53,470 nt of DNA from Streptomyces benahoarensis. Its GTDB lineage: Bacteria > Actinomycetota > Actinomycetes > Streptomycetales > Streptomycetaceae. The stretch's first letter is position 1, and every line of letters begins with the position of its first letter. Of this stretch, positions 11,574-21,354 are shown piece by piece. A model generated the notes under the pieces. It was not told where the DNA came from. It made no database searches and saw only the letters and a list, made by a program, of their open reading frames with translations. Location: positions 1-53,470 of the forward strand of contig NZ_VKJP01000008.1 of the NCBI RefSeq assembly GCF_007280575.1. The letters run 5' to 3'. The position numbers and the translations under genes are program-made.

Positions 11574-12836
11574 GTGAGCACCTTTCAGGCCCCCAAGGGC
11601 ACGTACGACCTGCTTCCCCCCCACTCCGCGACCTATCTCGCGGTCCGTGAGGCGATCTCCGCGCCGCTGCGCAACTCCGGCTACGGCTACATCGAGACGC
11701 CCGGCTTCGAGAACGTCGAGCTGTTCGCCCGCGGCGTCGGTGAGTCCACCGACATCGTGACCAAGGAGATGTACGCCTTCGAGACCAAGGGCGGCGACCG
11801 GCTGGCGCTGCGCCCCGAGGGCACCGCCTCCGTGCTGCGCGCGGCCCTGGAGGCCAACCTCCACAAGGGCGGCAACCTCCCCGTCAAGCTCTGGTACTCC
11901 GGTTCGTACTACCGCTACGAGCGTCCGCAGAAGGGCCGCTACCGTCACTTCTCGCAGGTCGGCGCGGAGGCCATCGGCGCGGAGGACCCGGCGCTCGACG
12001 CCGAGCTGATCATCCTCGCCGACCAGGCGTACCGCTCGCTGGGGCTGCGGAACTTCCGCATCCTGCTCAACTCGCTCGGCGACAAGGAGTGCCGCCCGGT
12101 CTACCGCGCCGCCCTCCAGGACTTCCTGCGCGGCCTCGACCTGGACGACGACACCCGGCGCCGCGTCGACATCAACCCGCTGCGGGTCCTCGACGACAAG
12201 CGGGAGTCCGTCCGCAAGCAGCTGACCGGCGCCCCGGCGCTCGGCGACTACCTCTGCGAGGCGTGCAAGGCGTACCACGAGCAGGTCCGCGAGCTGCTGA
12301 CCGCGGCGGGCGTCGCCTTCGAGAACGACGCCAACCTGGTGCGCGGGCTGGACTACTACACCCGCACCACCTTCGAGTTCGTCCACGACGGCCTCGGCTC
12401 GCAGTCCGCGGTGGGCGGCGGCGGCCGGTACGACGGCCTGTCCGAGATGATCGGCGGCCCGGCGCTGCCATCCGTCGGCTGGGCGCTCGGCGTCGACCGT
12501 ACGGTGCTGGCCCTGGAGGCGGAGGGCGTCACGCTCGACATCCCGGCGGCCACCGCGGTCTACGCCGTCCCGCTCGGCGAGGAGGCCCGCCGGGTGCTGT
12601 TCGCCCAGGTCACCGCGTTGCGCAAGGCCGGGATCGCGACCGACTTCGCGTTCGGCGGCAAGGGCCTGAAGAACGCCATGAAGTCGGCCAACCGCTCCGG
12701 CGCCCGGCTCGCGCTGGTCGCCGGCGAGCGTGATCTGGCCGAGGGCGTCGTCCAGCTGAAGAACCTGGAGAGCGGCGAGCAGACCGCCGTACCGCTGGAC
12801 GCGGTGGTCGACGAGGTCCGGCGCACGCTGGGCTGA
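11574..12836 (+). CDS. hisS: Histidine-tRNA ligase
   Basis: HisRS charges tRNA-His. The 420-residue class II synthetase starts [16 protein letters not shown] and contains motif 2 ([16 protein letters not shown]-type segment, seen as [14 protein letters not shown]), the histidine-binding [11 protein letters not shown] and the motif 3 region GGGGRYDGL, followed by an anticodon-binding domain. I chose GTG 11574 by family length. An in-frame GTG at 11559 would overlap the upstream stop as GTGA and add five residues (VTRPS); its GAGGA is only 3 bases away. A strong hairpin follows the gene. Confidence 0.95.
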   Translation: MSTFQAPKGTYDLLPPHSATYLAVREAISAPLRNSGYGYIETPGFENVELFARGVGESTDIVTKEMYAFETKGGDRLALRPEGTASVLRAALEANLHKGGNLPVKLWYSGSYYRYERPQKGRYRHFSQVGAEAIGAEDPALDAELIILADQAYRSLGLRNFRILLNSLGDKECRPVYRAALQDFLRGLDLDDDTRRRVDINPLRVLDDKRESVRKQLTGAPALGDYLCEACKAYHEQVRELLTAAGVAFENDANLVRGLDYYTRTTFEFVHDGLGSQSAVGGGGRYDGLSEMIGGPALPSVGWALGVDRTVLALEAEGVTLDIPAATAVYAVPLGEEARRVLFAQVTALRKAGIATDFAFGGKGLKNAMKSANRSGARLALVAGERDLAEGVVQLKNLESGEQTAVPLDAVVDEVRRTLG

Positions 12837-12856
12837 CCACCCGGGACGAGACGGCC

Positions 12857-12906
12857 GACGGGGGCCGGGGCGGGCGCCTTCGGGCGGCTCGTTCCCGGCC
12901 CCCGTC
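12857..12906 (+). terminator. Terminator after hisS
   Basis: A perfect 12-bp stem GACGGGGGCCGG (12857-12868) pairs with 12895-12906. The long GC-rich loop can itself fold. It starts about 20 bases after the hisS stop. Confidence 0.75.
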
Positions 12907-13205
12907 CCGCTCCCTGGGACGGGCGCCCGCGTCAAGGCGGCGCCCGGCCGTTCACCCTCCCGGTTGGTTCGTGCGGCGCCCGCGGAGGGAAGGCGCGGCG
13001 CGAAAAGCGGCGACGGCGCTGTTCACGGCGGTGGTGCGGGCGGTGCCGGGGCCCTCACGGACGGGTCGGCCCGGCACCGGAGACGTTCCTCTTTATGCCC
13101 TTCGAACGGTGGCACGCACGGCGGGTGGGGCAGAATGTGGGCGCGGCCGCTGCCCGCGGGCCCGCTTGTCCACCCCACCCCACAAGGGATCGACGGAACC
13201 GCGAT
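12907..13205. other. Noncoding stretch before the VKOR gene
   Basis: The gap between hisS and the VKOR gene is 369 bases. Apart from the hisS terminator it holds no supported gene. The GC-rich short frames here have no recognisable product. A locally less GC-rich patch near 13085-13105 (TTCCTCTTTATGCCCTTCG) may mark a promoter, but I see no good -35/-10 pair. Confidence 0.4.
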
Positions 13206-13847
13206 ATGACGACGACAGCGCTTGACGACGTGTCCACCGAGGACGACCGCGACGGTGACCGCGCCACCATCGGCGCGGGCCGCGGATTCTCCTGGCTGCT
13301 GGTGATCACCGGTGCGCTGGGCATCCTGGCCTCGTGGGTCATCACGATCGACAAGATCGAGCTGCTGAAGGATCCCAACTTCAAGCCCGCGTGCAGCTTC
13401 AACCCGATCATCTCCTGCGGCAGCGTGATGCAGAGCGGTCAGGCCGAGGTCTTCGGATTCCCGAACCCGATGGCCGGGATGATCGCCTTCCCCGTGGTCG
13501 TCGCGATCGGCGTCGGCCTCCTGGCGGGCGCCCGCTACCGCCGCTTCTACTGGATCGGCCTCAACATCGGCACCCTGCTGGGCACGGTGTTCTGCATGTG
13601 GCTGATGACGCAGTCGCTGTACGAGATCAACGCCCTGTGCCTGTGGTGCACGCTCACCTGGTGCGCCACGCTCCTGATGTTCTGGTACACCACCGTCCAC
13701 AACATCAAGCACCGCATCATCCCGGCGCCCGCCGGACTGCGCGACGCGGTGCTGGAGTTCCACTGGGTCGTCCCGGTGCTCTGGTACGGCTCCATCGCGC
13801 TGCTGATCCTCACCCGCTGGTGGTCGTACTGGTCGTCGCTGCTCTGA
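13206..13847 (+). CDS. Vitamin K epoxide reductase (VKOR) family thiol oxidase
   Basis: Bacterial VKOR proteins take the place of DsbB: they reoxidise a periplasmic DsbA-like protein and pass electrons to quinone. The 213-residue protein has four or five membrane segments (about 28-49, 90-108, 116-136, 142-162 and 185-205). The quinone-proximal pair is C145-L-W-C148, and a second, loop cysteine pair is C63 and C71. The ATG at 13206 places the first helix normally. It is a stand-alone gene without a fused thioredoxin domain, so its DsbA partner must be elsewhere. No neighbour suggests a narrower role. Confidence 0.9.
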   Translation: MTTTALDDVSTEDDRDGDRATIGAGRGFSWLLVITGALGILASWVITIDKIELLKDPNFKPACSFNPIISCGSVMQSGQAEVFGFPNPMAGMIAFPVVVAIGVGLLAGARYRRFYWIGLNIGTLLGTVFCMWLMTQSLYEINALCLWCTLTWCATLLMFWYTTVHNIKHRIIPAPAGLRDAVLEFHWVVPVLWYGSIALLILTRWWSYWSSLL

Positions 13848-13864
13848 CGCCCCCGCGCCCGGGT

Positions 13865-13905
13865 CCGCCCGGCCGTCGGCCTCGCGCGGGCCGGCGGCCG
13901 GGCGG
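13865..13905 (+). terminator. Hairpin between the VKOR gene and rarA
   Basis: An 11-bp stem CCGCCCGGCCG (13865-13875) pairs with 13895-13905 in the 84-base gap. It is a probable terminator for the VKOR gene. Confidence 0.65.
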
Positions 13906-13931
13906 CGTTGTCAGTGGGGTGACATAAGGTC

Positions 13932-15299
13932 GTGAGCGTGGAGCCCGACCTGTTCACCGCCGCCGCCGAAGACCGTCAGGAGAAGGACCCCGCCGGGTCC
14001 CCGCTCGCCGTACGGATGCGTCCGCGCACCCTCGACGAGGTCGTGGGGCAGCAGCATCTGCTCAAGCGGGGTTCACCGCTGCGGCGGCTCGTCGGTGAGG
14101 GCCAGGGCGGCCCGGCCGGACCCTCGTCGGTCTTCCTGTGGGGCCCGCCCGGCATCGGCAAGACCACCCTCGCGTACGTCGTCAGTCAGGCGACCCACAA
14201 GCGTTTCGTGGAGCTGTCGGCGATCACCGCGGGCGTCAAGGAGGTGCGGGCGGTCATCGACGGCGCGCGCCGCGCCTCGGGCGGCTTCGGCAAGGAGACC
14301 GTCCTCTTCCTCGATGAGATCCACCGCTTCAGCAAGGCCCAGCAGGACTCCCTGCTGCCCGCGGTGGAGAACCGCTGGGTCACCCTGATCGCCGCCACCA
14401 CCGAGAACCCGTACTTCTCGGTGATCTCCCCGCTGCTCTCCCGCTCACTGCTGCTCACCCTGGAGCCGCTCACCGACGACGACCTGCGGGGGCTGCTGCG
14501 CCGGGCGCTCACCGCGGAGCGTGGTCTGGACGGTGCGGTGACGCTGCCCGAGGACACCGAGGCGCATCTGCTGCGGATCGCCGGTGGGGACGCCCGGCGC
14601 GCGCTGACGGCGCTGGAGGCGGGCGCGGGCTCGGCGCTGGCCAAGGGCGAGCAGGAGATCAGCCTGCAGACCCTGGAGGAGTCCGTCGACCGCGCCGCGG
14701 TGAAGTACGACCGGGACGGCGATCAGCACTACGACGTCGCCAGTGCGCTGATCAAGTCCATCCGGGGCTCCGACGTCGACGCCGCGCTGCACTATCTGGC
14801 GCGCATGATCGAGGCGGGGGAGGACCCCCGGTTCATCGCGCGGCGGCTGATGATCTCGGCGAGTGAGGACATCGGGCTGGCCGATCCGTCCGCGCTGCAG
14901 ACCGCGGTCGCCGCGGCCCAGGCCGTCGCCATGATCGGCTTCCCGGAGGCCCGGATCACGCTGAGCCAGGCCACCATCGCGCTCGCCCTGGCCCCCAAGT
15001 CCAACGCCGCGTACATGGCGATAGACGCGGCGCTCGCCGACGTCCGCGCGGGCCAGGCCGGACCCGTCCCGCCGTATCTGCGCGACAGCCACTACAAGGG
15101 CGCCGAGAAGCTGGGCCACGGCCAGGGCTATCAGTACCCGCATGATCTGCCCGGCGGGATCGCGGCCCAGCAGTACGCCCCGGACGCGGTGCACGGCAAG
15201 CGGTACTACACCCCGACCCGGCACGGCGCCGAGGCCCGTTACGCCGACGTCGCCGACCGGGTCCGGGCGCGGCTGCGGGGCGGCGGGACGGACGGCTGA
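13932..15299 (+). CDS. rarA: Replication-associated recombination protein A (RarA/MgsA)
   Basis: RarA is a AAA+ ATPase related to clamp loaders that acts at stalled replication forks. The 455-residue protein has Walker A (GPPGIGKT, 71-78), Walker B (VLFLDEIH, 124-131), a sensor 1 segment (AATTENP), and a C-terminal tetramerisation region with family signatures ([46 protein letters not shown]-like YQYPHD). The start is GTG 13932. It is convergent with the DUF2470 gene. Confidence 0.94.
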   Translation: MSVEPDLFTAAAEDRQEKDPAGSPLAVRMRPRTLDEVVGQQHLLKRGSPLRRLVGEGQGGPAGPSSVFLWGPPGIGKTTLAYVVSQATHKRFVELSAITAGVKEVRAVIDGARRASGGFGKETVLFLDEIHRFSKAQQDSLLPAVENRWVTLIAATTENPYFSVISPLLSRSLLLTLEPLTDDDLRGLLRRALTAERGLDGAVTLPEDTEAHLLRIAGGDARRALTALEAGAGSALAKGEQEISLQTLEESVDRAAVKYDRDGDQHYDVASALIKSIRGSDVDAALHYLARMIEAGEDPRFIARRLMISASEDIGLADPSALQTAVAAAQAVAMIGFPEARITLSQATIALALAPKSNAAYMAIDAALADVRAGQAGPVPPYLRDSHYKGAEKLGHGQGYQYPHDLPGGIAAQQYAPDAVHGKRYYTPTRHGAEARYADVADRVRARLRGGGTDG

Positions 15300-15347
15300 G
15301 GCCGGGCGCGAGCCGTCCGTCGGGCCCGTACGCCGGTACGCGAAGGG

Positions 15348-15377
15348 CGCGCGGGCCCGGTACGCGAGGCCCGCGCG
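15348..15377. terminator. Bidirectional hairpin between rarA and the DUF2470 gene
   Basis: A 10-bp GC stem (CGCGCGGGCC-type, 15348-15357, paired with 15368-15377) lies in the 133-base convergent gap. Several overlapping repeats (GTACGCGA, GGCCCGCG) allow alternative folds. No T-run is present. Confidence 0.5.
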
Positions 15378-15432
15378 GGCCTCGTACAGCTGGTGGTGCC
15401 GCGACGAGCCCCGGCACCCGGAGCCCCCGCCG

Positions 15433-16317
15433 TCACCCCTCCGCGGCCTCGAAGAGCGCATGCATCGCGCGCCGCAGTTCGGCCACGTCGCGGACGGGCT
15501 CGGGGAAGTCGAAGCGCGCATCGAACGGCGGCCGTCCGTCGCCGGTGAAGCGCACCCGCAGCCCGAAGCGGTCCAGAGCGACCGGCGTGGCCTCGTCGCG
15601 GGCGCCGCACACGGTGGAGCTCCGGTCCCCGAGCAGCCCGCACAACCCGCGGACCTGCGGGCCGTGGGCGGAATACAGATGCTGGAGCAGCTCGGCCTCG
15701 TGGGCGACGAGCGGATCGGGCGCGGCGGCGGCGAACTCCTCGGGCTCGGCGGTCTCGGCGCCCCACAGGTCGTCCACCGCGCATTCGCCGACCTCCAGGC
15801 GGAGCATCAGCCAGGCGGCCCGCCCGGGGATACCGGGCGCGGGCTGCGGCTGGACGGCCTCGCCGATCCCGAGGAGTCCGCCGACGGGGTGCCGCTCGGC
15901 GAGCAGCGCCGCGCAGTGGGCCCGGTCGTCGTTGCGTACGGGGGTGAGCCAGCCCGCCACCCAGGCGCGGCCGCGGACGCGATGGGGCACGGAAACGGGC
16001 GCGACATCGGTGATCTCCATCACGGCTGCCAGGTCGTCGTCCTGGGCGTATGCGGCGGCCCGGGCGGCCGCGGAGTCGCGGGGAGCCAGCAACAGCACGT
16101 CTCCCTGGGGTGTCACGGTCCGGCAGACCGGTGCCGAGAGCCCGCTCGGGTCGGGGTCCTCGACTCCGGGAATGCTCAGCGACCCCATAGCATTGGACGC
16201 GACGAGGGTGCGTACGCGCTCGGCGGCCGACGGGCGCCGGGCGTCTTCCACGGGACGCGGCTGACCCGCCTCGGTGCCCTGAGCGGCATCGGGCAGGGGG
16301 ATCCCAGGTCGAAACAT
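15433..16317 (-). CDS. DUF2470 domain-containing protein (haem/iron utilisation type)
   Basis: The 294-residue cytosolic protein looks like an FMN-binding-split-barrel/HugZ-type protein with a C-terminal DUF2470 domain (about 205-290, DPLVAHEAELLQHLYSAHG then LDRFGLRVRF). The N-terminal part (about 30-190) has the ERVRTLVASNAMGSLSIP opening typical of haem-utilisation proteins. These proteins are linked to haem binding or breakdown, but function is not proven here. The ATG at 16317 follows GAGGAG. The best support for an iron role is the iron-box-like operator 16 bases upstream of its start codon. Confidence 0.72.
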   Translation of the reverse strand: MFRPGIPLPDAAQGTEAGQPRPVEDARRPSAAERVRTLVASNAMGSLSIPGVEDPDPSGLSAPVCRTVTPQGDVLLLAPRDSAAARAAAYAQDDDLAAVMEITDVAPVSVPHRVRGRAWVAGWLTPVRNDDRAHCAALLAERHPVGGLLGIGEAVQPQPAPGIPGRAAWLMLRLEVGECAVDDLWGAETAEPEEFAAAAPDPLVAHEAELLQHLYSAHGPQVRGLCGLLGDRSSTVCGARDEATPVALDRFGLRVRFTGDGRPPFDARFDFPEPVRDVAELRRAMHALFEAAEG

Positions 16318-16332
16318 GCGTTCTCCTCACGC

Positions 16333-16351
16333 TAAGGTAAGCCTCACCTAA
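16333..16351 (-). promoter_or_regulatory. Iron-box-like operator (DmdR/IdeR type)
   Basis: Read on the minus strand the 19-mer is TTAGGTGAGGCTTACCTTA, close to the actinobacterial iron box TTAGGTTAGGCTAACCTAA with four or five differences and clear dyad symmetry. It sits upstream of the DUF2470 gene and only 22 bases before the rpsD start, so an iron-loaded DmdR1/IdeR repressor bound here could affect both directions. Confidence 0.7.
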
Positions 16352-16373
16352 CTTACACGGAGGTCCGTTCCAC

Positions 16374-16985
16374 GTGAACCAGTCGCGTCCCAAGGTCAAG
16401 AAGTCCCGCGCGCTCGGCATCGCCCTGACGCCGAAGGCCGTCAAGTACTTCGAGGCCCGCCCCTACCCGCCCGGCGAGCACGGCCGTGGCCGCAAGCAGA
16501 GCAGTGACTACAAGGTCCGGCTGCTCGAGAAGCAGCGTCTGCGTGCGCAGTACGACATCAGCGAGCGCCAGATGGCGCGTGCCTACGACCGCGCTCGGAA
16601 GGTCGAAGGCAAGACGGGCGAAGCCCTCATCATCGAGCTTGAGCGCCGTCTGGACGCGCTCGTCCTGCGTTCGGGCATCGCCCGCACGATCTACCAGGCG
16701 CGCCAGATGGTCGTCCACGGCCACATCGCCGTGAACGACCGCAAGGTCGACAAGCCCTCCTTCCGCGTCCGTCCCGGCGACGTCGTGATGGTCCGCGAGC
16801 GCAGCCGCGAGAAGCACCCCTTCCAGGTGGCGCGCGAGGGCGGCTACGCCCCCGACGGCGAGATCCCCCGCTACCTGGAGGTCAACCTCCAGGCGCTGGC
16901 GTTCCGCCTCGACCGGGACCCCAACCGCAAGGAGATCCCGGTGATCTGCGACGAGCAGCTCGTCGTCGAGTACTACGCCCGCTGA
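16374..16985 (+). CDS. rpsD: 30S ribosomal protein S4
   Basis: S4 is the primary 16S-binding protein that nucleates 30S assembly. The 203-residue protein has the N-terminal S4 domain, then the RNA-binding S4 fold ([33 protein letters not shown], about 82-120) and the conserved C-terminus ([17 protein letters not shown]). It lacks the N-terminal zinc-binding cysteines found in many bacterial S4 proteins (C-minus form). The GTG start at 16374 follows GGAGG. It is monocistronic: a strong hairpin follows. Confidence 0.97.
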   Translation: MNQSRPKVKKSRALGIALTPKAVKYFEARPYPPGEHGRGRKQSSDYKVRLLEKQRLRAQYDISERQMARAYDRARKVEGKTGEALIIELERRLDALVLRSGIARTIYQARQMVVHGHIAVNDRKVDKPSFRVRPGDVVMVRERSREKHPFQVAREGGYAPDGEIPRYLEVNLQALAFRLDRDPNRKEIPVICDEQLVVEYYAR

Positions 16986-17011
16986 TCCAGGCGTAGCCAC
17001 CGGCACCTTCC

Positions 17012-17058
17012 GGCCCGCCGCACCGTCCCCGCCGCTCGCGGGGACGGTGCGGCGGGCC
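17012..17058 (+). terminator. Strong terminator after rpsD
   Basis: A perfect 21-bp stem (17012-17032 with 17038-17058) has a 5-base loop. The 309-base gap between rpsD and the DUF948 gene holds this hairpin and a further GC-rich stretch; from about 17170 a region ending in GCGATAGGGTCAAGG may carry the promoter of the next gene. I see no gene in the gap. Confidence 0.88.
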
Positions 17059-17294
17059 GCTGCCGTTCCCGGAGACGGGGGCCGGTGCGCCGCCGCCCGG
17101 ACCGCGCGCGGGGCGGGCGCCGCCCGACCGTGCAATCGGCCGGCCGCCTTCCCTCCGGCCCTGCCCGCCGACCGTAAATCCGGTCGGACGTGCCGTCACG
17201 GCGCGATAGGGTCAAGGGTGCCGTTCGAGCAGGACGGGACCGGAGCGGGACAGCGCGGATGCCCCGTCGGAGAGTGTCGGAGAGTGGTGCCAGC

Positions 17295-17729
17295 GTGACC
17301 GGTGGAGAGGTGGCGGGGATCCTGGTCGCCGTCTTCTGGGCGATCCTCGTGTCGTTCCTCGCCCTCGTACTGGTGAGGCTCGCGCAGACGCTCAAGGCGA
17401 CGGCGAAGATGGTGGCCGAGGTCTCGGACCAGGCCGTTCCGCTGCTCGCCGACGCGTCCGCGACGGTCCGCTCGGCGCACACCCAGCTCGCCCGCGTCGA
17501 CGCCATCGCCTCCGACGTGCAGGAGGTCACCGCCAACGCCTCCGCGCTCTCCTCGACCGTCTCCTCCGCCTTCGGCGGACCGCTGGTCAAGGTCGCCGCC
17601 TTCGGCTACGGCGTACGCCGCGCGATCGGGAAGAAGGGTGCACCGGAGCCCGAGCGCACCGTCGTCGTCGGCCGTACCCTTCCCGGCGCCCGCCGCGGCG
17701 GGCGCCGCAACCGTCGCTCCAAGGACTGA
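17295..17729 (+). CDS. DUF948 domain-containing membrane protein
   Basis: The 144-residue protein has one N-terminal membrane helix (about 5-27) followed by a helical, coiled-coil-like segment (about 28-95, ADASATVRSAHTQLARVDAIASD pattern) and a basic Arg/Lys-rich C-terminus. This matches the DUF948 family, whose members resemble the signalling helices of chemoreceptors but have no assigned enzyme activity. I chose the GTG at 17295, which starts just before the membrane helix. It is 8 bases from the next gene and appears to form one unit with it and alaS. Confidence 0.8.
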   Translation: MTGGEVAGILVAVFWAILVSFLALVLVRLAQTLKATAKMVAEVSDQAVPLLADASATVRSAHTQLARVDAIASDVQEVTANASALSSTVSSAFGGPLVKVAAFGYGVRRAIGKKGAPEPERTVVVGRTLPGARRGGRRNRRSKD

Positions 17730-17737
17730 TCACCGCG

Positions 17738-18085
17738 ATGTTCCGCCGCGCATTCTGGTTCACCACCGGCGCCGCCGCCGGCGTCTGGGCCACCACCAAG
17801 GTCCACCGCAAGCTGCGGCGGCTGCAGCCCGACAGCCTCGCCGCGCAGGCCGCGGACAAGGCCGTCGAGACCGGCCACCGGCTGCGCCGCTTCGCGCTGG
17901 ACGTCCGCACGGGAATGGCGGACCGTGAGGAACAGTTGCACGAAGCGCTGGGTCTGACCGCGCCCGGTGACGTCCGCGAACTGCCCGCATCGCGCACCCG
18001 CGCGGTGCTCGATACGCCCCACCCCACCACGAGAGCGACCGGACCGTCCGGGATCGCCGGACCGACTGGAAATGAGGACCACTGA
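17738..18085 (+). CDS. DUF6167-type small protein
   Basis: The 115-residue protein begins [20 protein letters not shown], which reads as a weak signal-anchor or amphipathic N-terminal helix, followed by a basic and helical middle ([21 protein letters not shown]) and a Pro/Thr-rich tail. I recall this as a conserved Streptomyces family of unknown function just upstream of alaS. Its TGA shares its last base with the alaS ATG (TGATG), so the genes are coupled. The function is not known. Confidence 0.7.
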   Translation: MFRRAFWFTTGAAAGVWATTKVHRKLRRLQPDSLAAQAADKAVETGHRLRRFALDVRTGMADREEQLHEALGLTAPGDVRELPASRTRAVLDTPHPTTRATGPSGIAGPTGNEDH

Positions 18086-20754
18086 TGGAGTCGGCTGAAA
18101 TCCGCCGCCGCTGGCTGCGCTTCTTCGAGGAGCGCGGGCACACCGTCGTGCCGTCGGCGTCGCTCATCGCGGACGACCCGACGCTGCTGCTGGTCCCCGC
18201 GGGCATGGTGCCCTTCAAGCCGTACTTCCTCGGCGAGGTCAAGCCGCCGTGGCCGCGCGCCACCAGCGTGCAGAAGTGTGTGCGCACGCCCGACATCGAA
18301 GAGGTCGGCAAGACCACCCGGCACGGCACGTTCTTCCAGATGTGCGGCAACTTCTCCTTCGGCGACTACTTCAAGGAAGGCGCCATCAAGCACGCCTGGG
18401 AGCTGCTGACCGGCTCCCAGGAGGACGGCGGCTACGGTCTCGACCCGGAGAAGCTCTGGATCACCGTCTACCTCGACGACGACGAGGCCGAGCGCATCTG
18501 GCACGAGGTCGTCGGCGTGCCCAAGGAGCGCATCCAGCGCCTGGGCAAGAAGGAGAACTACTGGTCCATGGGCGTCCCCGGCCCCTGTGGACCGTGCTCC
18601 GAGATCAACTACGACCGCGGCCCGGAGTTCGGCGTCGAGGGAGGCCCGGCCGTCAACGACGAGCGGTACGTCGAGATCTGGAACCTCGTCTTCATGCAGT
18701 ACGAGCGGGGCGCGGGCATCGGCAAGGAGGACTTCGAGATCCTCGGCGAGCTGCCCAGCAAGAACATCGACACCGGCCTCGGCCTGGAACGCCTGGCGAT
18801 GATTCTCCAGGGCGTCCGCAACATGTACGAGACCGACACCCTGCGCGTCGTCATCGACAAGGCCACCGAGCTGACCGGCGTCCGCTACGGCGCCACCACC
18901 GACACCGATGTCTCGCTCCGCGTCGTCGCCGACCACATGCGCACCTCCACGATGCTCATCGGCGACGGCGTCACCCCGGGCAACGAGGGCCGCGGCTACG
19001 TGCTGCGCCGCATCATGCGCCGCGCCATCCGCAACATGCGGCTGCTCGGCGCCACCGGCCCGGTCGTCGCCGAGCTGCTGGACACCGTCATCAAGACGAT
19101 GGGCCAGCAGTACCCGGAGCTGCTGGAGGACCGTCGCCGCATCGAGACCGTCGCCCTCGCCGAGGAGGCCGCCTTCCTCAAGACGCTGAAGGCCGGCACC
19201 AACATCCTCGACACCGCCGTCACCGACACCAAGGCCACCGGTGGCACGGTCCTCCCCGGCGACAAGGCGTTCCTGCTCCACGACACCTGGGGCTTCCCGA
19301 TCGACCTCACCCTGGAAATGGCCGCCGAGCAGGGCCTTTCCGTGGACGAGGACGGCTTCCGCCGCCTGATGAAGGAGCAGCGGGAGCGCGCCAAGGCCGA
19401 CGCCCAGGCCAAGAAGCACGGCCACGCCGACCTCTCCGCCTACCGCGCCGTCGCCGACGCCTCCGGCGCCACCGAGTTCACCGGCTACCGCGCCACCGAG
19501 GGTGAGTCCACCGTCGTCGGCCTCCTGGTCAACGGCGTCTCGGCGCCCGCCGCCCACGAGGGTGACGAGGTCGAGATCGTCCTGGACCGCACCCCCTTCT
19601 ACGCCGAGGGCGGCGGTCAGCTCGCCGACACCGGCCGGATCAAGCTGGACTCCGGCGCCGTCGTCGAGGTCCGCGACGTCCAGAAGCCGGTCCCCGGCGT
19701 CACCGTCCACAAGGGCGTCGTCCAGGTCGGCGAGGTCGTGGTCGGCTCCGCTGCGTACGTCGCGATCGATGTGACCCGCCGCCGGGCCATCGCCCGAGCC
19801 CACAGCGCCACCCACCTCACCCACCAGGCGCTGCGCGACGCGCTCGGCCCGACCGCCGCCCAGGCCGGTTCGGAGAACTCCCCGGGCCGCTTCCGCTTCG
19901 ACTTCGGGTCCCCGGCAGCGGTGCCCGGCGCCGTCCTCACCGACGTCGAGCAGAAGATCAACGAAGTGCTCTCGCGTGAGCTGGACGTGCACGCCGAGGT
20001 CATGAGCATGGAGGACGCCAAGAAGCAGGGCGCCATCGCGGAGTTCGGCGAGAAGTACGGCGACCGCGTGCGCGTCGTCACCATCGGCGACTTCTCCAAG
20101 GAGCTGTGCGGCGGTACGCACGTCCACAACACCGCCCAGCTGGGCCTGGTGAAGCTGCTGGGCGAGTCGTCGATCGGCTCCGGCGTCCGCCGGGTCGAGG
20201 CCCTCGTCGGCGTCGACGCCTACAAGTTCCTCGCCCGGGAGCACACGGTCGTCTCGCAGCTGACGGAGCTGGTCAAGGGCCGTCCCGACGAGCTGCCCGA
20301 CAAGATCTCCGGCGTTCTCGCCAAGCTGAAGGACGCCGAGAAGGAGATCGAGAAGTACCGCGCGGAGAAGGTCCTCCAGGCCGCCGCCGGTCTCGCCGCG
20401 GACGCCAAGGACGTCCGTGGGGTGGCGCTCGCCGCCGCCCAGGTCCCCGACGGCACCTCCGCCGACGATCTGCGCAAGCTCGTCCTGGACGTCCGGGGCC
20501 GGATCCCCGGCGACCGCGCCGCCGTCGTGGCGCTGTTCTCGGTCGCCAACGGCCGCCCGGTCACGGTCATCGCCACCAACGAGGCCGCCCGCGAGCGCGG
20601 CGTCAAGGCCGGTGACCTGGTCCGTACGGCCGCCAAGACCCTCGGTGGCGGCGGTGGCGGCAAGCCGGACATCGCCCAGGGCGGTGGCCAGAACGCCGCG
20701 GCCGTGCCCGAGGCGCTGGAAGCCGTCGAGCGGCTCGTTGCCGAGGTGGCCTGA
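18085..20754 (+). CDS. alaS: Alanine-tRNA ligase
   Basis: AlaRS charges tRNA-Ala and edits mischarged Ser and Gly. The 889-residue protein has the class II catalytic domain (start [28 protein letters not shown] near 170), the tRNA-recognition region, an editing domain with the metal-binding HSATH (near 573-577) and CGGTH (near 675-679), and a C-terminal DHHA1 domain with the Gly-rich [14 protein letters not shown]. The length is normal. It follows the DUF6167 gene with a one-base overlap and is followed four bases later by ruvX. Confidence 0.97.
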   Translation: MESAEIRRRWLRFFEERGHTVVPSASLIADDPTLLLVPAGMVPFKPYFLGEVKPPWPRATSVQKCVRTPDIEEVGKTTRHGTFFQMCGNFSFGDYFKEGAIKHAWELLTGSQEDGGYGLDPEKLWITVYLDDDEAERIWHEVVGVPKERIQRLGKKENYWSMGVPGPCGPCSEINYDRGPEFGVEGGPAVNDERYVEIWNLVFMQYERGAGIGKEDFEILGELPSKNIDTGLGLERLAMILQGVRNMYETDTLRVVIDKATELTGVRYGATTDTDVSLRVVADHMRTSTMLIGDGVTPGNEGRGYVLRRIMRRAIRNMRLLGATGPVVAELLDTVIKTMGQQYPELLEDRRRIETVALAEEAAFLKTLKAGTNILDTAVTDTKATGGTVLPGDKAFLLHDTWGFPIDLTLEMAAEQGLSVDEDGFRRLMKEQRERAKADAQAKKHGHADLSAYRAVADASGATEFTGYRATEGESTVVGLLVNGVSAPAAHEGDEVEIVLDRTPFYAEGGGQLADTGRIKLDSGAVVEVRDVQKPVPGVTVHKGVVQVGEVVVGSAAYVAIDVTRRRAIARAHSATHLTHQALRDALGPTAAQAGSENSPGRFRFDFGSPAAVPGAVLTDVEQKINEVLSRELDVHAEVMSMEDAKKQGAIAEFGEKYGDRVRVVTIGDFSKELCGGTHVHNTAQLGLVKLLGESSIGSGVRRVEALVGVDAYKFLAREHTVVSQLTELVKGRPDELPDKISGVLAKLKDAEKEIEKYRAEKVLQAAAGLAADAKDVRGVALAAAQVPDGTSADDLRKLVLDVRGRIPGDRAAVVALFSVANGRPVTVIATNEAARERGVKAGDLVRTAAKTLGGGGGGKPDIAQGGGQNAAAVPEALEAVERLVAEVA

Positions 20755-20758
20755 GCAG

Positions 20759-21232
20759 GTGAGTGAGATTCGACGCGGTCGGCGCATCGCCGTGGACGTC
20801 GGGGACGCCCGCATCGGGGTCGCCTCGTGCGACCCCGACGGGGTCCTCGCCACCCCGGTCGAGACGGTCCCCGGACGGGACGTCCCGGCGGCGCACCGCC
20901 GTCTCAAGGCGATCGTCGAGGAGTACGAGCCGCTGGAGGTCGTCGTCGGGCTCCCGCGTTCCCTGAATGGGGGAGAGGGGCCCGCCGCGGCCAAGGTCCG
21001 GGCGTTCGCCCAGGTACTGGCCGGAAACATCGCCCCGATCGAGGTACGGCTGGTCGACGAGCGGATGTCGACGGTGACCGCCGCACAAGGGCTGCGGGCC
21101 TCCGGGGTGCGCAGCAAGAAGGGCCGCTCGGTCGTCGATCAGGCGGCCGCGGTGGTGATCCTGCAGAGCGCGCTGGAGACGGAACGGACCTCGGGCCGGG
21201 CTCCGGGAGAATGCATCCGAGTGGTCATCTGA
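20759..21232 (+). CDS. ruvX: Putative Holliday junction resolvase / pre-16S rRNA nuclease RuvX (YqgF)
   Basis: YqgF-family RNase H-fold nuclease, proposed to resolve Holliday junctions or to finish 16S rRNA 5' maturation. The 157-residue protein shows the conserved AVDVGDARIGVA (catalytic Asp13), VVVGLPRSLNG, VRLVDERMSTVTA and DQAAAVVILQ. The GTG at 20759 lies four bases after the alaS stop, with GAGCAGG before it. The alaS-ruvX-mltG-aroE order is conserved in actinomycetes. Confidence 0.9.
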   Translation: MSEIRRGRRIAVDVGDARIGVASCDPDGVLATPVETVPGRDVPAAHRRLKAIVEEYEPLEVVVGLPRSLNGGEGPAAAKVRAFAQVLAGNIAPIEVRLVDERMSTVTAAQGLRASGVRSKKGRSVVDQAAAVVILQSALETERTSGRAPGECIRVVI

Positions 21233-21286
21233 TGGCAGTACGGTAACGTTCCGCGATGCGAAGCGGTTTCGACAAGCCGCGCAGGT

Positions 21287-21338
21287 AGAGGCGGGTCGGT
21301 ACAGCATCCGCGCGCCGGACAGGAGCGCGCCCGCCTCT
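21287..21338 (+). repeat. Structured inverted repeat between ruvX and mltG
   Basis: AGAGGCGGG (21287-21295) pairs with CCCGCCTCT (21330-21338), and an inner GCGCGC/GCGCGC hairpin fills the loop. It lies in the 122-base gap upstream of mltG and may be a terminator or leader structure. Confidence 0.5.
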
Positions 21339-21354
21339 CGGCTCAAGGGGATCG

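Noticed and set aside
12907-13205. Small overlapping frames (such as 12964-13209) as genes
   Set aside because: They show no recognisable domain or ribosome site and consist of GC-driven Arg/Ala/Gly/Pro strings.
16374-16985. Cysteine-free S4 as a special zinc-independent paralogue
   Set aside because: Actinobacterial S4 proteins usually lack the zinc cysteines, and the nearby box resembles an iron box rather than a Zur box, so no zinc-stress role is claimed.
17587-21117. Minus-strand open frame of about 1170 codons opposite alaS
   Set aside because: Same shadow effect: alaS and its neighbours on the plus strand have full sets of conserved motifs.
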